From: a bacterium
Lineage (GTDB): Bacteria > Patescibacteriota > Minisyncoccia > UBA6257 > GWB1-50-10
Length of the DNA stretch: 22,978 nucleotides
NCBI GenBank assembly: GCA_027310975.1
Contig: DAICZV010000006.1
Location: 1 to 22,978 of the forward strand
Direction: 5' to 3'
Shown: positions 4,638 to 12,432 of the stretch, one piece after another
Position numbering within the stretch: position 1 is the stretch's first letter
How the letters are laid out: each line of letters opens with the position of its first letter
Notes under the pieces: model-generated
Database searches by the model: none
Seen by the model: only the letters and a program-made list of their open reading frames with translations
Told to the model about the DNA's origin: nothing
Program-made: the position numbers and the translations under genes

Positions 4638-6992
4638 ATGTCTTTCATTATCAGCTTTTCCATCATCGTTCTTCTGATTCTTGCGGGGGTCGCTTTTTAT
4701 TTCTACTGGAAGCGCCGGCGCAAGCGGAATCTCATCAAAGAACTGGAAATCCAGCTCTTCCTTATTAAGGTTCCGCAGGCGAAAGAGGAAGGCGCCGATT
4801 TCAAAAAGGAGATCGCTCTTTCTGAGCAGCTCTTCGGCGCGCTTTTGTCGTTGGGCGAGCCATTTATTTTGGAAGCCGCCGTGCCTTACGTCGGCCAGGA
4901 GATATGTTTCTACGCCGCCGTCCCCGGCCGGTTCCGGGAGGTGCTGGCGCGGCAGGTCCAGGCCCTTTGGAGCGCCGCCGTCGTTGAGCCGACAGGCGAC
5001 TATAATATTTTCAATTATGCCGGCGCGGCTTTAGGCGCTACGGTCACGCAGCGGGAGCGCTTCGTGCTGCCGATAGCGACCTACGAAGAATCCGAGAACG
5101 ACGCCTTCCTATCCGTCCTTGGCGGCCTCGCGCGGGTGAACGAGGTCGGCGAGGGCGCCGCAGTCCAGATTGTCGCTCGGCCGGCGGCGAAGCATTTTAA
5201 AAAAGAGATTCAAGCGGCCCTCAAGTCGCTCAAAGGCGGCGCCAAGATTAGCGGAGTTTTGAAGACGAAGTTGGACGTTACGGCGGGAGACATTGTGGAG
5301 GGATTGACCGGCAAGGCAGCCAAGAACCCCGGGTCAAAGACCGTGGACGAGGAGGCGGTCAAGGTGATGGATGCCAAGCTCCGCAAGCCGCTTTTTGAAG
5401 TGAATGTCCGCTTGGTCGCTTCGGCGCCGAGCGAAATGCAGGCCTCGTCACTTTTGGACGGCCTCGCGGCCGGGTTCTCCCAGTTCGGGGCGCTCAATCG
5501 CAACGAGTTCAAGGTGTCTGCGGCGCGCAATCCCAAAGGCCTCTTCCACGCATTTTCGTTCCGGGAGTTCAATCCGAAGGAGGCGATGGTCCTCACTAGC
5601 GCCGAGCTCGCGAGTATTTTCCATTTGCCTACGGCGGCGACGGCCATTCCGCGCATTAAGTTCCTCAAGTCGCGCGAGGCGCCGCCTCCTCCGAACTTGC
5701 CGAAGGACGGGGTCTTAATCGGTGACAGCGTCTTTCAGGGAGAGACGCGCGAGGTGCGGATAGCGGACGAAGACCGCGGCCGGCACGTCTACCTCATCGG
5801 CCAGACCGGGACCGGAAAATCCAATCTCCTCACCACCATGGCCGCCGAGGATATCGCGCGGGGCAAAGGCGTCGCGGTCGTGGACCCGCACGGCGATCTT
5901 GTGGAGGATATTCTTGGATTAGTACCGCCATCGCGGCGGAGCGACGTCATCGTTTTTGAACCCGGCAATCTTTCGCGGCCCCTGGGCCTCAACATGCTGG
6001 AGTACGACCAGGCGCGGCCGGAAGAAAAGACCTCCATCGTGAACGAGCTCCTCAGTATTTTTGACAAGCTCTATGACCTCAAGACCACCGGCGGGCCGAT
6101 GTTTGAGCAATACATGCGGAATGCCTTGCTGCTCCTTATGGAGGACGCGCCCCAAGAGCCCGCGACACTCATGGAAGTCCAGCGCGTTTTCGCCGATGCT
6201 TCGTTCCGGAGCCGGAAGCTCGCCCGGATAAAAAATCCGGTCGTGCTGGACTTCTGGGAAAAGGAGGCGACGAAGGCCGGCGGCGAGGCCTCGCTCCAGA
6301 ACATCACGCCTTACGTCACGTCCAAATTCAATAATTTTACCGCGAACGACTACGTCCGGCCGATTATCGGCCAAGCGAAATCGGCCTTCAATTTCCGGAG
6401 CGTGATGGACGACGGGAAAATACTCCTCGTGAATCTCGCCAAGGGGCGCTTGGGCGATCTGAATGCCAATCTCCTCGGCATGATTATCGTCGGGAAGATA
6501 CTTATGGCGGCTTTGAGCCGCGCCGACGTCGCGCAAGGAAGCCGGCGCGATTTCTACCTCTACATAGACGAATTCCAGAACTTTACAACCGATTCCATTT
6601 CCATCATCCTTTCCGAGGCGCGCAAGTACCGTCTGAATTTGACGGTGGCGCATCAGTTCATTGCCCAGCTTTCCGATAAGATCCGGGATGCGGTCTTCGG
6701 CAACGTCGGTTCCATCGTCTCTTTCCGGGTCGGCGCCCAGGACGCGAGCGCGCTCGTGAAGCAGTTCGCGCCTATCTTTACGGAACAGGACCTTATGAAC
6801 ATTGATAACTTCAATGCCTACGCTAAGCTTTTGGTGCGCGGCGAGACTACTAAGCCCTTTAACGTCCGGACCCGCCGGGCGGCGAAGGGCGCGGAGGGCG
6901 CCGCGGCGGCCCTGCGGCAGGCTTCGGCCGAGCGTTACGGCCGCCCGCGGGAAGAGGTGGAGGCGGAAATATACAAGCGCTTGAGGGAATAG
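4638..6992 (+). CDS. Membrane-anchored TraG/VirD4-like (FtsK-HerA superfamily) ATPase
   Basis: 784 aa. An N-terminal membrane helix (about residues 4-24) is followed by a basic WKRRRKR stretch, so the bulk is predicted to be cytoplasmic. A long region without recognised motifs (about 30-370) precedes the motor domain. Walker A is GQTGTGKS at 388-395, followed by VAVVDPHGDLVEDIL. Walker B is LYIDEFQNF with D644/E645. A helix typical of TraG/TraD C-terminal domains follows (LSEARKYRLNLTVAHQF), where AHQF is the usual sensor segment. In the family such proteins couple DNA to type IV secretion channels; in small-genome bacteria a role in DNA uptake or pilus-like machinery is also possible (inference). 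A GtrA gene follows after 2 nt. Complete, with no frameshift. The exact substrate cannot be deduced. Confidence 0.88.
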   Translation: MSFIISFSIIVLLILAGVAFYFYWKRRRKRNLIKELEIQLFLIKVPQAKEEGADFKKEIALSEQLFGALLSLGEPFILEAAVPYVGQEICFYAAVPGRFREVLARQVQALWSAAVVEPTGDYNIFNYAGAALGATVTQRERFVLPIATYEESENDAFLSVLGGLARVNEVGEGAAVQIVARPAAKHFKKEIQAALKSLKGGAKISGVLKTKLDVTAGDIVEGLTGKAAKNPGSKTVDEEAVKVMDAKLRKPLFEVNVRLVASAPSEMQASSLLDGLAAGFSQFGALNRNEFKVSAARNPKGLFHAFSFREFNPKEAMVLTSAELASIFHLPTAATAIPRIKFLKSREAPPPPNLPKDGVLIGDSVFQGETREVRIADEDRGRHVYLIGQTGTGKSNLLTTMAAEDIARGKGVAVVDPHGDLVEDILGLVPPSRRSDVIVFEPGNLSRPLGLNMLEYDQARPEEKTSIVNELLSIFDKLYDLKTTGGPMFEQYMRNALLLLMEDAPQEPATLMEVQRVFADASFRSRKLARIKNPVVLDFWEKEATKAGGEASLQNITPYVTSKFNNFTANDYVRPIIGQAKSAFNFRSVMDDGKILLVNLAKGRLGDLNANLLGMIIVGKILMAALSRADVAQGSRRDFYLYIDEFQNFTTDSISIILSEARKYRLNLTVAHQFIAQLSDKIRDAVFGNVGSIVSFRVGAQDASALVKQFAPIFTEQDLMNIDNFNAYAKLLVRGETTKPFNVRTRRAAKGAEGAAAALRQASAERYGRPREEVEAEIYKRLRE

Positions 6993-6994
6993 TT

Positions 6995-7636
6995 ATGAAA
7001 AGTAAAAAGGATTTTTATCTGGTGGCCCTCGTGGGTTTTTTGGTCGGCTGGCTCGCAATCTTGCCGGCCGAAAGTTTCGGCCTTGCCGTGACGTCCCTCA
7101 CGGTGGCGGTTTCGGTCGTCGGCTTTACGCTCTTCGCCGTCGCGGCCCTTTTTATCCTCGCCTGGCTGAACCGGTTCTGGCCGTACTTCTTTGAGATAGG
7201 CAAGTTCGCCGCCGTGGGCACCTTGAACAGCTTCATTGACCTGACCGTTTTGGACGCGCTCATGCTCGCGACCGGCGCCACTTCCGGTTTGGTCTTCGCC
7301 GCCATCAAATGGGGCGCTTTTGTCGTGGCTTCGGTGAACAGTTATTTTTGGAACAAATTCTGGACTTTTGAAAGCGAACTGCCGGTGAGCTGGAGCGAGG
7401 GCGTGCGCTTCACCATCTTCACCGCCCTCGGGGCCGTGCTGAACGCCGCCGTAGCTTACGTCGTCGTAACCTACGTCGCCTCGCCGCACCCGCTTTCTCC
7501 GAATGCTTGGGCTAACGTCGCGGCCGTCATCGCCATTTTCGCCAATATGATCTGGAACTTTCTGACCTATAAACGGTTTGTCTTCCCCAAGAGCGCCGGG
7601 CCGGCCACGGTCCGCGACCTGCAGCCGTACGAATAA
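6995..7636 (+). CDS. GtrA-family membrane protein (putative polyprenyl-glucose flippase)
   Basis: 213 aa, multi-pass. Two N-terminal hydrophobic helices (about 7-27 and 33-58) form an extension before the GtrA domain, which has four helices from about residue 65 to 200. Signature stretches are EIGKFAAVGTLNSFIDLTV, ASVNSYFWNKFWTFE and the final NMIWNFLTYKRFVF. GtrA proteins are thought to translocate undecaprenyl-phosphate-linked sugars made by a partner GT2 enzyme, and the next gene is exactly such an enzyme. The Shine-Dalgarno GAGGGA lies in the ATPase's last codons, and ATG 6995 follows the ATPase stop by 2 nt. The original gap to the glycosyltransferase gene appears to have been 1 nt before a 105-bp insertion. 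Confidence 0.9.
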   Translation: MKSKKDFYLVALVGFLVGWLAILPAESFGLAVTSLTVAVSVVGFTLFAVAALFILAWLNRFWPYFFEIGKFAAVGTLNSFIDLTVLDALMLATGATSGLVFAAIKWGAFVVASVNSYFWNKFWTFESELPVSWSEGVRFTIFTALGAVLNAAVAYVVVTYVASPHPLSPNAWANVAAVIAIFANMIWNFLTYKRFVFPKSAGPATVRDLQPYE

Positions 7637-7642
7637 TATGAA

Positions 7643-7747
7643 TCCCCCACATAATACGCAATTTCATATCGCCATCTCATCACGTATTTGCTTGCACTGC
7701 GCAGTGGACGCTTTAAGTCGTGAGCGTCGCAGTATGTTATGTGGGGG
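7643..7747. mobile_element. 105-bp MITE-like insertion at the glycosyltransferase start codon
   Basis: Terminal inverted repeats CCCCCACATAA (7644-7654) and TTATGTGGGGG (7737-7747); counting one more base each side extends the perfect arm to 13 bp. Flanking direct repeats ATGAA at 7638-7642 and 7748-7752 look like a target duplication (4 or 5 bp, ambiguous by one base). The inside folds further: ATACG (7654-7658) with CGTAT (7683-7687), ACTGCG (7696-7701) with CGCAGT (7728-7733), and ACGCT (7708-7712) with AGCGT (7723-7727). Removing the element and one ATGAA restores TAA-T-ATGAAGCC, placing the downstream ATG 1 nt after the GtrA stop. No coding capacity, so it would need a transposase in trans. 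Alternative: a structured three-way-junction leader RNA. Confidence 0.6.
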
Positions 7748-8476
7748 ATGAAGCCTTTTCTCTCCGTCATAATCCCGGTGCATAACGAGGCCAAACGCCT
7801 GCCTCTCACGCTGGTGGATATTGACCGGCAGCTTTCGCGGGCCGAGTACTCCTCGGAGATTCTGGTTATAAACGACGGCTCCACCGATGCGACCGCCGCA
7901 ATCGTGGAACGTTTCACCCGCCTGATGCCGGACTTACGGTTACTGAACCATGCCGAAAATCACGGCAAGGGCTGGACCGTTCGGCAGGGGATGCTCCAAG
8001 CGCACGGCAACTTCCGTCTTTTCATGGATGCCGACAATGCCGTTTCGGTGGACCAATTTAATAACATGCTGCCGTTCCTTAAAGAAGGCTACGACGTGGT
8101 TATCGGCTCGCGAACGGTGAAGGGGGCGAAACTCGCGCCGCCCCAGTCTTTATGGCGCCGGTTGCTCGGCAAGGGCGGCAACCTTTTTATCCAGGCCCTC
8201 GTGGTGCCCGGTATTTGGGACACGCAATGCGGCTTCAAGGCGTTCAGCGAAGAAGCCGCGCGCAAGATATTCGGTGCGGCCGTGATAGACCAATGGGGTT
8301 TTGACACTGAAGCGCTCGCCCTGGCGCGCCGGTTCGGATTCAAGATAAAAGAGATTCCCGTCCGGTGGGCGAATCACCCCTATTCCGCAGTCGGAGGCAG
8401 GGCCTATTTTTCAACCCTGCGCGACGTTTGGCGAGTTTGGCGCCGCCTGGCGCGAGGGGAGTACAATGGAACATAA
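7748..8476 (+). CDS. GT2 glycosyltransferase, dolichyl/undecaprenyl-phosphate sugar transferase type
   Basis: 242 aa from ATG 7748 (MKPFLSVIIPVHNEAKRLP), which matches the usual start of the family. A start at ATG 7739 would add three residues that come from the inverted repeat. GT-A fold signatures are VINDGSTDAT (nucleotide-sugar binding), the DxD-like MDADNA with D94 and D96, VIGSR, and DTQCGFKAF, which is characteristic of Alg5/GtrB-like enzymes. No C-terminal membrane helices are present, so the soluble enzyme would act at the inner membrane face, loading a sugar onto a polyprenyl phosphate for export by the neighbouring GtrA protein. The right arm of the upstream palindrome ends at its start codon, so initiation may be occluded by RNA structure. 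The 3' end overlaps the GalT-like gene by 11 nt. Confidence 0.92.
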   Translation: MKPFLSVIIPVHNEAKRLPLTLVDIDRQLSRAEYSSEILVINDGSTDATAAIVERFTRLMPDLRLLNHAENHGKGWTVRQGMLQAHGNFRLFMDADNAVSVDQFNNMLPFLKEGYDVVIGSRTVKGAKLAPPQSLWRRLLGKGGNLFIQALVVPGIWDTQCGFKAFSEEAARKIFGAAVIDQWGFDTEALALARRFGFKIKEIPVRWANHPYSAVGGRAYFSTLRDVWRVWRRLARGEYNGT

Positions 8477-9464
8477 CGATATGGAACGGCACTCCGAACT
8501 TCGCCACGATTTGGTCTCCGGCAACTGGGTCCTCCTCTCCACCCGGCGGGGGGCGCGGCCGCACGAGCTTAAAGGCGGTCCGAAAAGAAAGCCGACGCCG
8601 ATAAGCCGGTGCCCCTTTGAGCGTCCCTTTCGGGACCGGTCGCCGATTTATCTCGCCGGCCCCAAGAGCGATTGGCGCCTGGCCGTCGTGGCCAATAAAT
8701 ATCCGGCGGTGGTCCACAGCGCCCGCCCCGTGAAGTCGGAACATAATGGTTTTTACGAACCTGTGAAGGGCTCGGGCCATCATGAGCTTATCCTGACCCG
8801 TAGCCATTACGATAATTTTCCGCACCTTTCGCCGGAGGATGCCCGCGACGTTTTTCATCTCTTCCAGGAGCGCTACCGTGACCTCGCGAAGGAAAAGGAG
8901 GTTGCCTATGTTTCCATGTTCCATAACTGGGGCCAGGCGGCGGGCGCTTCCGTCTTCCATCCCCACTATCAGATCCTCACCGTGCCGATTGTGCCGTCGT
9001 ACGTTGAACGCGCCCTGGACACGTCCGAGGCGTACTTTCGGAAACACAAAAGGTCCGTCCACGATGTTTTGATGAGCTACGAGCTCAAGAAGCGGAAGCG
9101 CATTGTCTTTGAGAACAAGGAAGCGGTCGTGCTCGCGCCGTACGTTTCCCGCGAGCCCTTTGAACTGCGGGTTTACCCGAAGCGCCACAACGCGTACTTT
9201 GAGGACGCGGTTCCGGAAGAGCTCTCCGGCGCGTCCGCCGCCCTTCAAACCGCCCTCACAAAACTGGAGAAAAAACTCCACGACCCGGACTATAACTTCC
9301 TCATCCACACCGCACCGGTCTCGGGCAAAGCCCGACACCACCACTATAAGTGGCATATTGAAATTATCCCGAAGCTCAACACAGACGCGGGATTTGAGCT
9401 TGGCACCGGGATAGAGATAAACACCGTTGACCCGGACGATGCGGCGAAGATATTGAGGAACTAA
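8466..9464 (+). CDS. GalT-like hexose-1-phosphate nucleotidyltransferase
   Basis: 332 aa, HIT superfamily. The catalytic triplet HPHYQ is at 165-169, with H167 as the predicted nucleotidylated His; the surrounding FHNWGQAAGASVFHPH matches galactose-1-phosphate uridylyltransferases. SGHHELIL (about residues 100-107) corresponds to the middle metal/structural motif, and the C-terminal HHHYKWHIEIIPK is also typical. The first zinc motif is degenerate: CPFE (49-52) replaces CPFC, leaving a single Cys. The start ATG 8466 has a good Shine-Dalgarno (GAGGGGAG, 8456-8463 region) and overlaps the glycosyltransferase by 11 nt, so the two are probably coupled. Likely role: making or interconverting the nucleotide sugar used by the GT2/GtrA pair (inference). 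The exact substrate (galactose-1-P/UDP or another sugar/ADP) is undecided, so no symbol is given. Confidence 0.85.
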   Translation: MEHNDMERHSELRHDLVSGNWVLLSTRRGARPHELKGGPKRKPTPISRCPFERPFRDRSPIYLAGPKSDWRLAVVANKYPAVVHSARPVKSEHNGFYEPVKGSGHHELILTRSHYDNFPHLSPEDARDVFHLFQERYRDLAKEKEVAYVSMFHNWGQAAGASVFHPHYQILTVPIVPSYVERALDTSEAYFRKHKRSVHDVLMSYELKKRKRIVFENKEAVVLAPYVSREPFELRVYPKRHNAYFEDAVPEELSGASAALQTALTKLEKKLHDPDYNFLIHTAPVSGKARHHHYKWHIEIIPKLNTDAGFELGTGIEINTVDPDDAAKILRN

Positions 9465-9469
9465 TGGGG

Positions 9470-9548
9470 CCGCGCCGCGCATCCTGCTCGTCGAGCGCTC
9501 CGGGCCGCTTGGCCAAGTCTCACTCTCCTCGCAGAATGCCCGGCGCAG
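9470..9548. repeat. GC-rich imperfect palindrome between galT-like gene and tpiA
   Basis: 9470-9487 and 9531-9548 are complementary at 15 of 18 positions. Inside lies a further palindrome, CTTGGCCAAG. No T run follows, so it is not a standard terminator, although it may end the upstream operon. The whole 139-bp gap (9465-9603) has no credible gene on either strand. The remaining part, 9549-9591, looks like plain AT-richer spacer leading to the tpiA promoter-like box. Confidence 0.6.
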
Positions 9549-9591
9549 TCGTCATAATAGTCCATAGCTCGCTTTTCAATAAGAAGAATCG

Positions 9592-9597
9592 CATAAT
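9592..9597 (+). promoter_or_regulatory. -10-like box of tpiA
   Basis: CATAAT, 5 of 6 to consensus, ending 6 nt before the tpiA ATG. No convincing -35 and only a GGA triplet as a possible ribosome-binding site, so initiation may be leaderless. Confidence 0.4.
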
Positions 9598-9603
9598 GGA
9601 AAT

Positions 9604-10335
9604 ATGCAGAAGCTAATCGTGGCTAATTGGAAGATGAATCCAGCCTCGCTAAAAGAGGCCGTCCATCTGGCGAAAGCTTGCGACAAAACAGAGGTCGTCA
9701 TCGCGCCGCCGTTCGTTTTTTTGGAGGCGGTCAGCCGGGTTTTGAAAAAGGCCTCGCTTGGCGCGCAAGACGTTTTCTGGAACGGCGATGGGCCGTGGAC
9801 CGGTGAGATATCGCTCCGGCAGCTTAAGGGGCTGCGGGCCAAATACGTCATTATCGGTCACTCGGAGCGGCGCAAGCTGGGCGAGACCGACGAGGTTATC
9901 GCGAAGAAGGTGACGGCCGCATTGAAATCCGGACTCACGGTCATGCTGTGCGTGGGAGAAAATTGGGACGTGAGAAAGGAGGGGAAGAAGGCGGCATACG
10001 ATTTCGTCAGGCGCCAGATCGTGAAAGACCTAGCGGTGTTAAAAAAATTAAAAATTGGGAAATTTAAAAAATTAATCGTCGCCTATGAACCCGTCTGGGC
10101 AATCGGCACCGGCAAGAACGACGACCCGGCGGACGCCGCTTTAATGGCGGGCTTCATCAAAGAGACGCTGGCCGCGGATTTGGCCGCTATCGGGTCGCGC
10201 GTTCTTTACGGCGGCTCCGTGACTGGCCGGAACGCCCGGGGATTTTTAACGCTGCCGGAAGTGGACGGCGTTCTCGTCGGCGGGGCGAGCCTGAACCCGG
10301 CGGAGTTCAAAAAAATAGTCGCCGCCGGGCAGTAG
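9604..10335 (+). CDS. tpiA: Triosephosphate isomerase
   Basis: Interconverts dihydroxyacetone phosphate and glyceraldehyde-3-phosphate; cytosolic TIM barrel. 243 aa, normal length. Active-site residues are all in place: N8 and K10 in ANWKMN, H86 in GHSERR, and E162 in AYEPVWAIGTG. The phosphate-binding loops LYGGSV and VDGVLVGGASL near the C-terminus are intact. Start ATG 9604 gives the standard N-terminus. It begins a tightly packed array: rodA starts 4 nt after its stop. The AAATTAAAAATTGG-rich stretch around 10040-10075 is a local A-rich patch encoding a Lys-rich insertion-like loop. Confidence 0.98.
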   Translation: MQKLIVANWKMNPASLKEAVHLAKACDKTEVVIAPPFVFLEAVSRVLKKASLGAQDVFWNGDGPWTGEISLRQLKGLRAKYVIIGHSERRKLGETDEVIAKKVTAALKSGLTVMLCVGENWDVRKEGKKAAYDFVRRQIVKDLAVLKKLKIGKFKKLIVAYEPVWAIGTGKNDDPADAALMAGFIKETLAADLAAIGSRVLYGGSVTGRNARGFLTLPEVDGVLVGGASLNPAEFKKIVAAGQ

Positions 10336-10339
10336 AACG

Positions 10340-11425
10340 ATGCTGAACGTTTTTCGGAGATTTCAAAAGATGGACTGGGCCCTCATGGGCGCCCTTTTTT
10401 TCCTGGCCGCCGTCTCGCTTGTGGCGCTCGCGAGCTACGACCAGGACTTTTTCCATAAACAGCTCGTCTGGTACGCGATAGGATTTGTCGTCATCTTCGC
10501 CGGCGCTTTCATTGATTGGGGTTGGCTGGTGCGCTGGCCCATTTTTCAATACGGCATTTATTGGCTCGCCGTCGCGTTCCTCGTTGCGTCCAATCTGCAG
10601 TCGCACGTCATCCGCGGAGCGAAGAGCTGGCTCGTTGTCGGCGGTTTCCAGTTTGAACCGGCGGAGCTCGCCAAGTTCGCGCTCATCATTCTGCTGGCCG
10701 GTTTTTTTACGCGCCGCCATCTGGCCGCTTGGCGCACCAAATATCTTTTCATCTCCGGATTTTACGTCGGCTTGCCGGCGCTCCTCATCGCCATCCACCC
10801 CGATCTCGGCTCCACCATCATTATCCTTTCCATCTGGGTCGGATTCGTCCTCATGAGCGGTATCAACAAGAAGAGATTCTTCATCGGCCTCCTTGTCGCT
10901 CTTTTGCTTTTCGCCCTGCTCTGGTTCTCTTTCCTCAAACCCTACCAGAAGGACCGGCTGACGGCCTTCCTTTCGCCGAACCGCGACCCGTTGGGCATTA
11001 ATTACAACGTCATCCAGGCGAAGATTGCCATCGGTTCGGCCGGGCTCCTGGGCAAGGGGTTCGGGGAGGGGACGCAGACTCATTTGCACTTCCTGCCGGA
11101 GGCCCAAACCGACTTCATTTTCGCCGCTTTCACCGAAGAATGGGGGCTTTTGGGGGCATTCCTCCTTATCTTGACATACATCGTCCTTTTCTATAGATTA
11201 ATGGATATCGGGCTCAGGGCCGGCAGTAACGAAGAAAAATTCCTGATTTTAGGCGCATTTCTGATAATCTTCGTTCAATTTTTGATAAATATCGGTTCCA
11301 ACCTCGGTCTCGTGCCCGTAACCGGCATTACGCTGCCTTTCGTAAGCTATGGCGGTTCCAGCCTCTTGACGGTTGCCGTCCTAGTGAGTATTATTCAACA
11401 TATTAAACTTGAATCCTCGCGTTGA
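10340..11425 (+). CDS. rodA: RodA/FtsW-family peptidoglycan glycosyltransferase
   Basis: SEDS-family integral membrane polymerase of lipid II glycan strands, working with a class B penicillin-binding protein. 361 aa with about ten hydrophobic helices. Diagnostic stretches are GAKSWLVVGGFQFEPAELAKF (quoted in parts: GAKSWL and QFEPAELAK, about residues 94-112), KPYQKDRLTAFLSP, GLLGKGFGEGTQTHLHFLPE, the TDFIFA motif with D258, and the C-terminal GLVPVTGITLPFVSYGGSS. The length without a large extension and the partner gene mltG favour RodA (elongation) over FtsW, but FtsW cannot be excluded by sequence alone. Start ATG 10340 lies 4 nt after tpiA. The 3' end overlaps mltG by 17 nt. Confidence 0.92.
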   Translation: MLNVFRRFQKMDWALMGALFFLAAVSLVALASYDQDFFHKQLVWYAIGFVVIFAGAFIDWGWLVRWPIFQYGIYWLAVAFLVASNLQSHVIRGAKSWLVVGGFQFEPAELAKFALIILLAGFFTRRHLAAWRTKYLFISGFYVGLPALLIAIHPDLGSTIIILSIWVGFVLMSGINKKRFFIGLLVALLLFALLWFSFLKPYQKDRLTAFLSPNRDPLGINYNVIQAKIAIGSAGLLGKGFGEGTQTHLHFLPEAQTDFIFAAFTEEWGLLGAFLLILTYIVLFYRLMDIGLRAGSNEEKFLILGAFLIIFVQFLINIGSNLGLVPVTGITLPFVSYGGSSLLTVAVLVSIIQHIKLESSR

Positions 11426-12428
11426 ACAAAGAGGGCTGCTTAGCCTGCGCATTCTTGTTGTCTTGGGGGGAATCCTGGTCTTCATCCTCTTTTTGGGTTA
11501 CTTCTTCTACGGATTGCAGCCAAGTTTAGCGAAGAGCGGTTCAGTGGTTTTTGAGATAACGAAGGGCGAAAGCTTCCGAGAGATCGGCGCCCGTCTGTCG
11601 CAAGATAGCTTAATCAAGTCCATCACCGTGTTCAAACTTTATTCTCTTTTAACTGGAAAAGCGGGACGCTTCCAGCCGGGAGCCTACGTTTTGTCCGATA
11701 CGATGAGCGTGCCTTCCATTGTCGGCACTTTCACCGCGGGCGGAGCAAACGTTACTTCCGTGACCATCGTGGAAGGCGCCACTTTGAAGGACATTGACGC
11801 GGCCCTCGCCGCCGCGCACGTTTTGCCGGCAGGCGCGCTCGCGAAATTTGACCTAACCCCGCTCAAGGCCAAATATCCGTTCTTGGCGAACGCAACTTCT
11901 TTGGAAGGATTCCTTTTCCCGGACACTTACCAGTTCAATATCAATTCCGCGCCGGAGGACGCGGTCACCCGCTTCTTGGATAACTTTTCCCAAAAAGCCT
12001 GGCCTCTTCTCCAGGGCGACAAAAATTGGTATCGGGATTTGACCCTCGCTTCCATTTTGGAACGGGAGGTCACGGGCGACGCCGACCGGCGGCTCGTCGC
12101 GGGTATTCTGCTTAAACGTCTCGCCATCAGCATGCCGCTTCAGGTGGATGCGAGCGTTTCCTACGCGAAGTGCGGCGGCGCCTGGCAAACCTGCGCCAAC
12201 CTGGCGCTCGTGCGGTCCGACTTTAAGCTTGATTCTCCTTACAATACTTACCTTCATACCGGCGTGCCGCCAACGCCCATCGGCAATCCCGGGCTCGGAG
12301 CTATCACTGGCGCTTTGAACCCGACGAAGAGCGCTTACCTTTATTACTTGAGCGATCCGAAGACGAAGGCCACGATATTCGCAAAGACGCTTTCCGAACA
12401 GAACCAAAACCAAGCCAGATATTTCTAA
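11409..12428 (+). CDS. mltG: Endolytic murein transglycosylase MltG (YceG-like)
   Basis: Cleaves nascent glycan strands and sets peptidoglycan chain length; single-pass, inner-membrane anchored with an extracytoplasmic domain. 339 aa. Membrane helix at about residues 13-35 (LVVLGGILVFILFLGYFFYG). A LysM-like subdomain follows, then VEGATLKDIDAAL, LEGFLFPDTYQF, and the catalytic ASILEREV with E218 as the predicted acid. The C-terminal signature is YNTYLHTGVPPTPIGNPG. Start is TTG 11409: upstream in-frame codons reach stops at 11382 and 11385, and no ATG or GTG precedes the membrane helix. The start lies inside the rodA 3' end (17-nt overlap), suggesting translational coupling. rpoB begins 4 nt after the stop. 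Confidence 0.93.
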   Translation: MNPRVEQRGLLSLRILVVLGGILVFILFLGYFFYGLQPSLAKSGSVVFEITKGESFREIGARLSQDSLIKSITVFKLYSLLTGKAGRFQPGAYVLSDTMSVPSIVGTFTAGGANVTSVTIVEGATLKDIDAALAAAHVLPAGALAKFDLTPLKAKYPFLANATSLEGFLFPDTYQFNINSAPEDAVTRFLDNFSQKAWPLLQGDKNWYRDLTLASILEREVTGDADRRLVAGILLKRLAISMPLQVDASVSYAKCGGAWQTCANLALVRSDFKLDSPYNTYLHTGVPPTPIGNPGLGAITGALNPTKSAYLYYLSDPKTKATIFAKTLSEQNQNQARYF

Positions 12429-12432
12429 CGGA

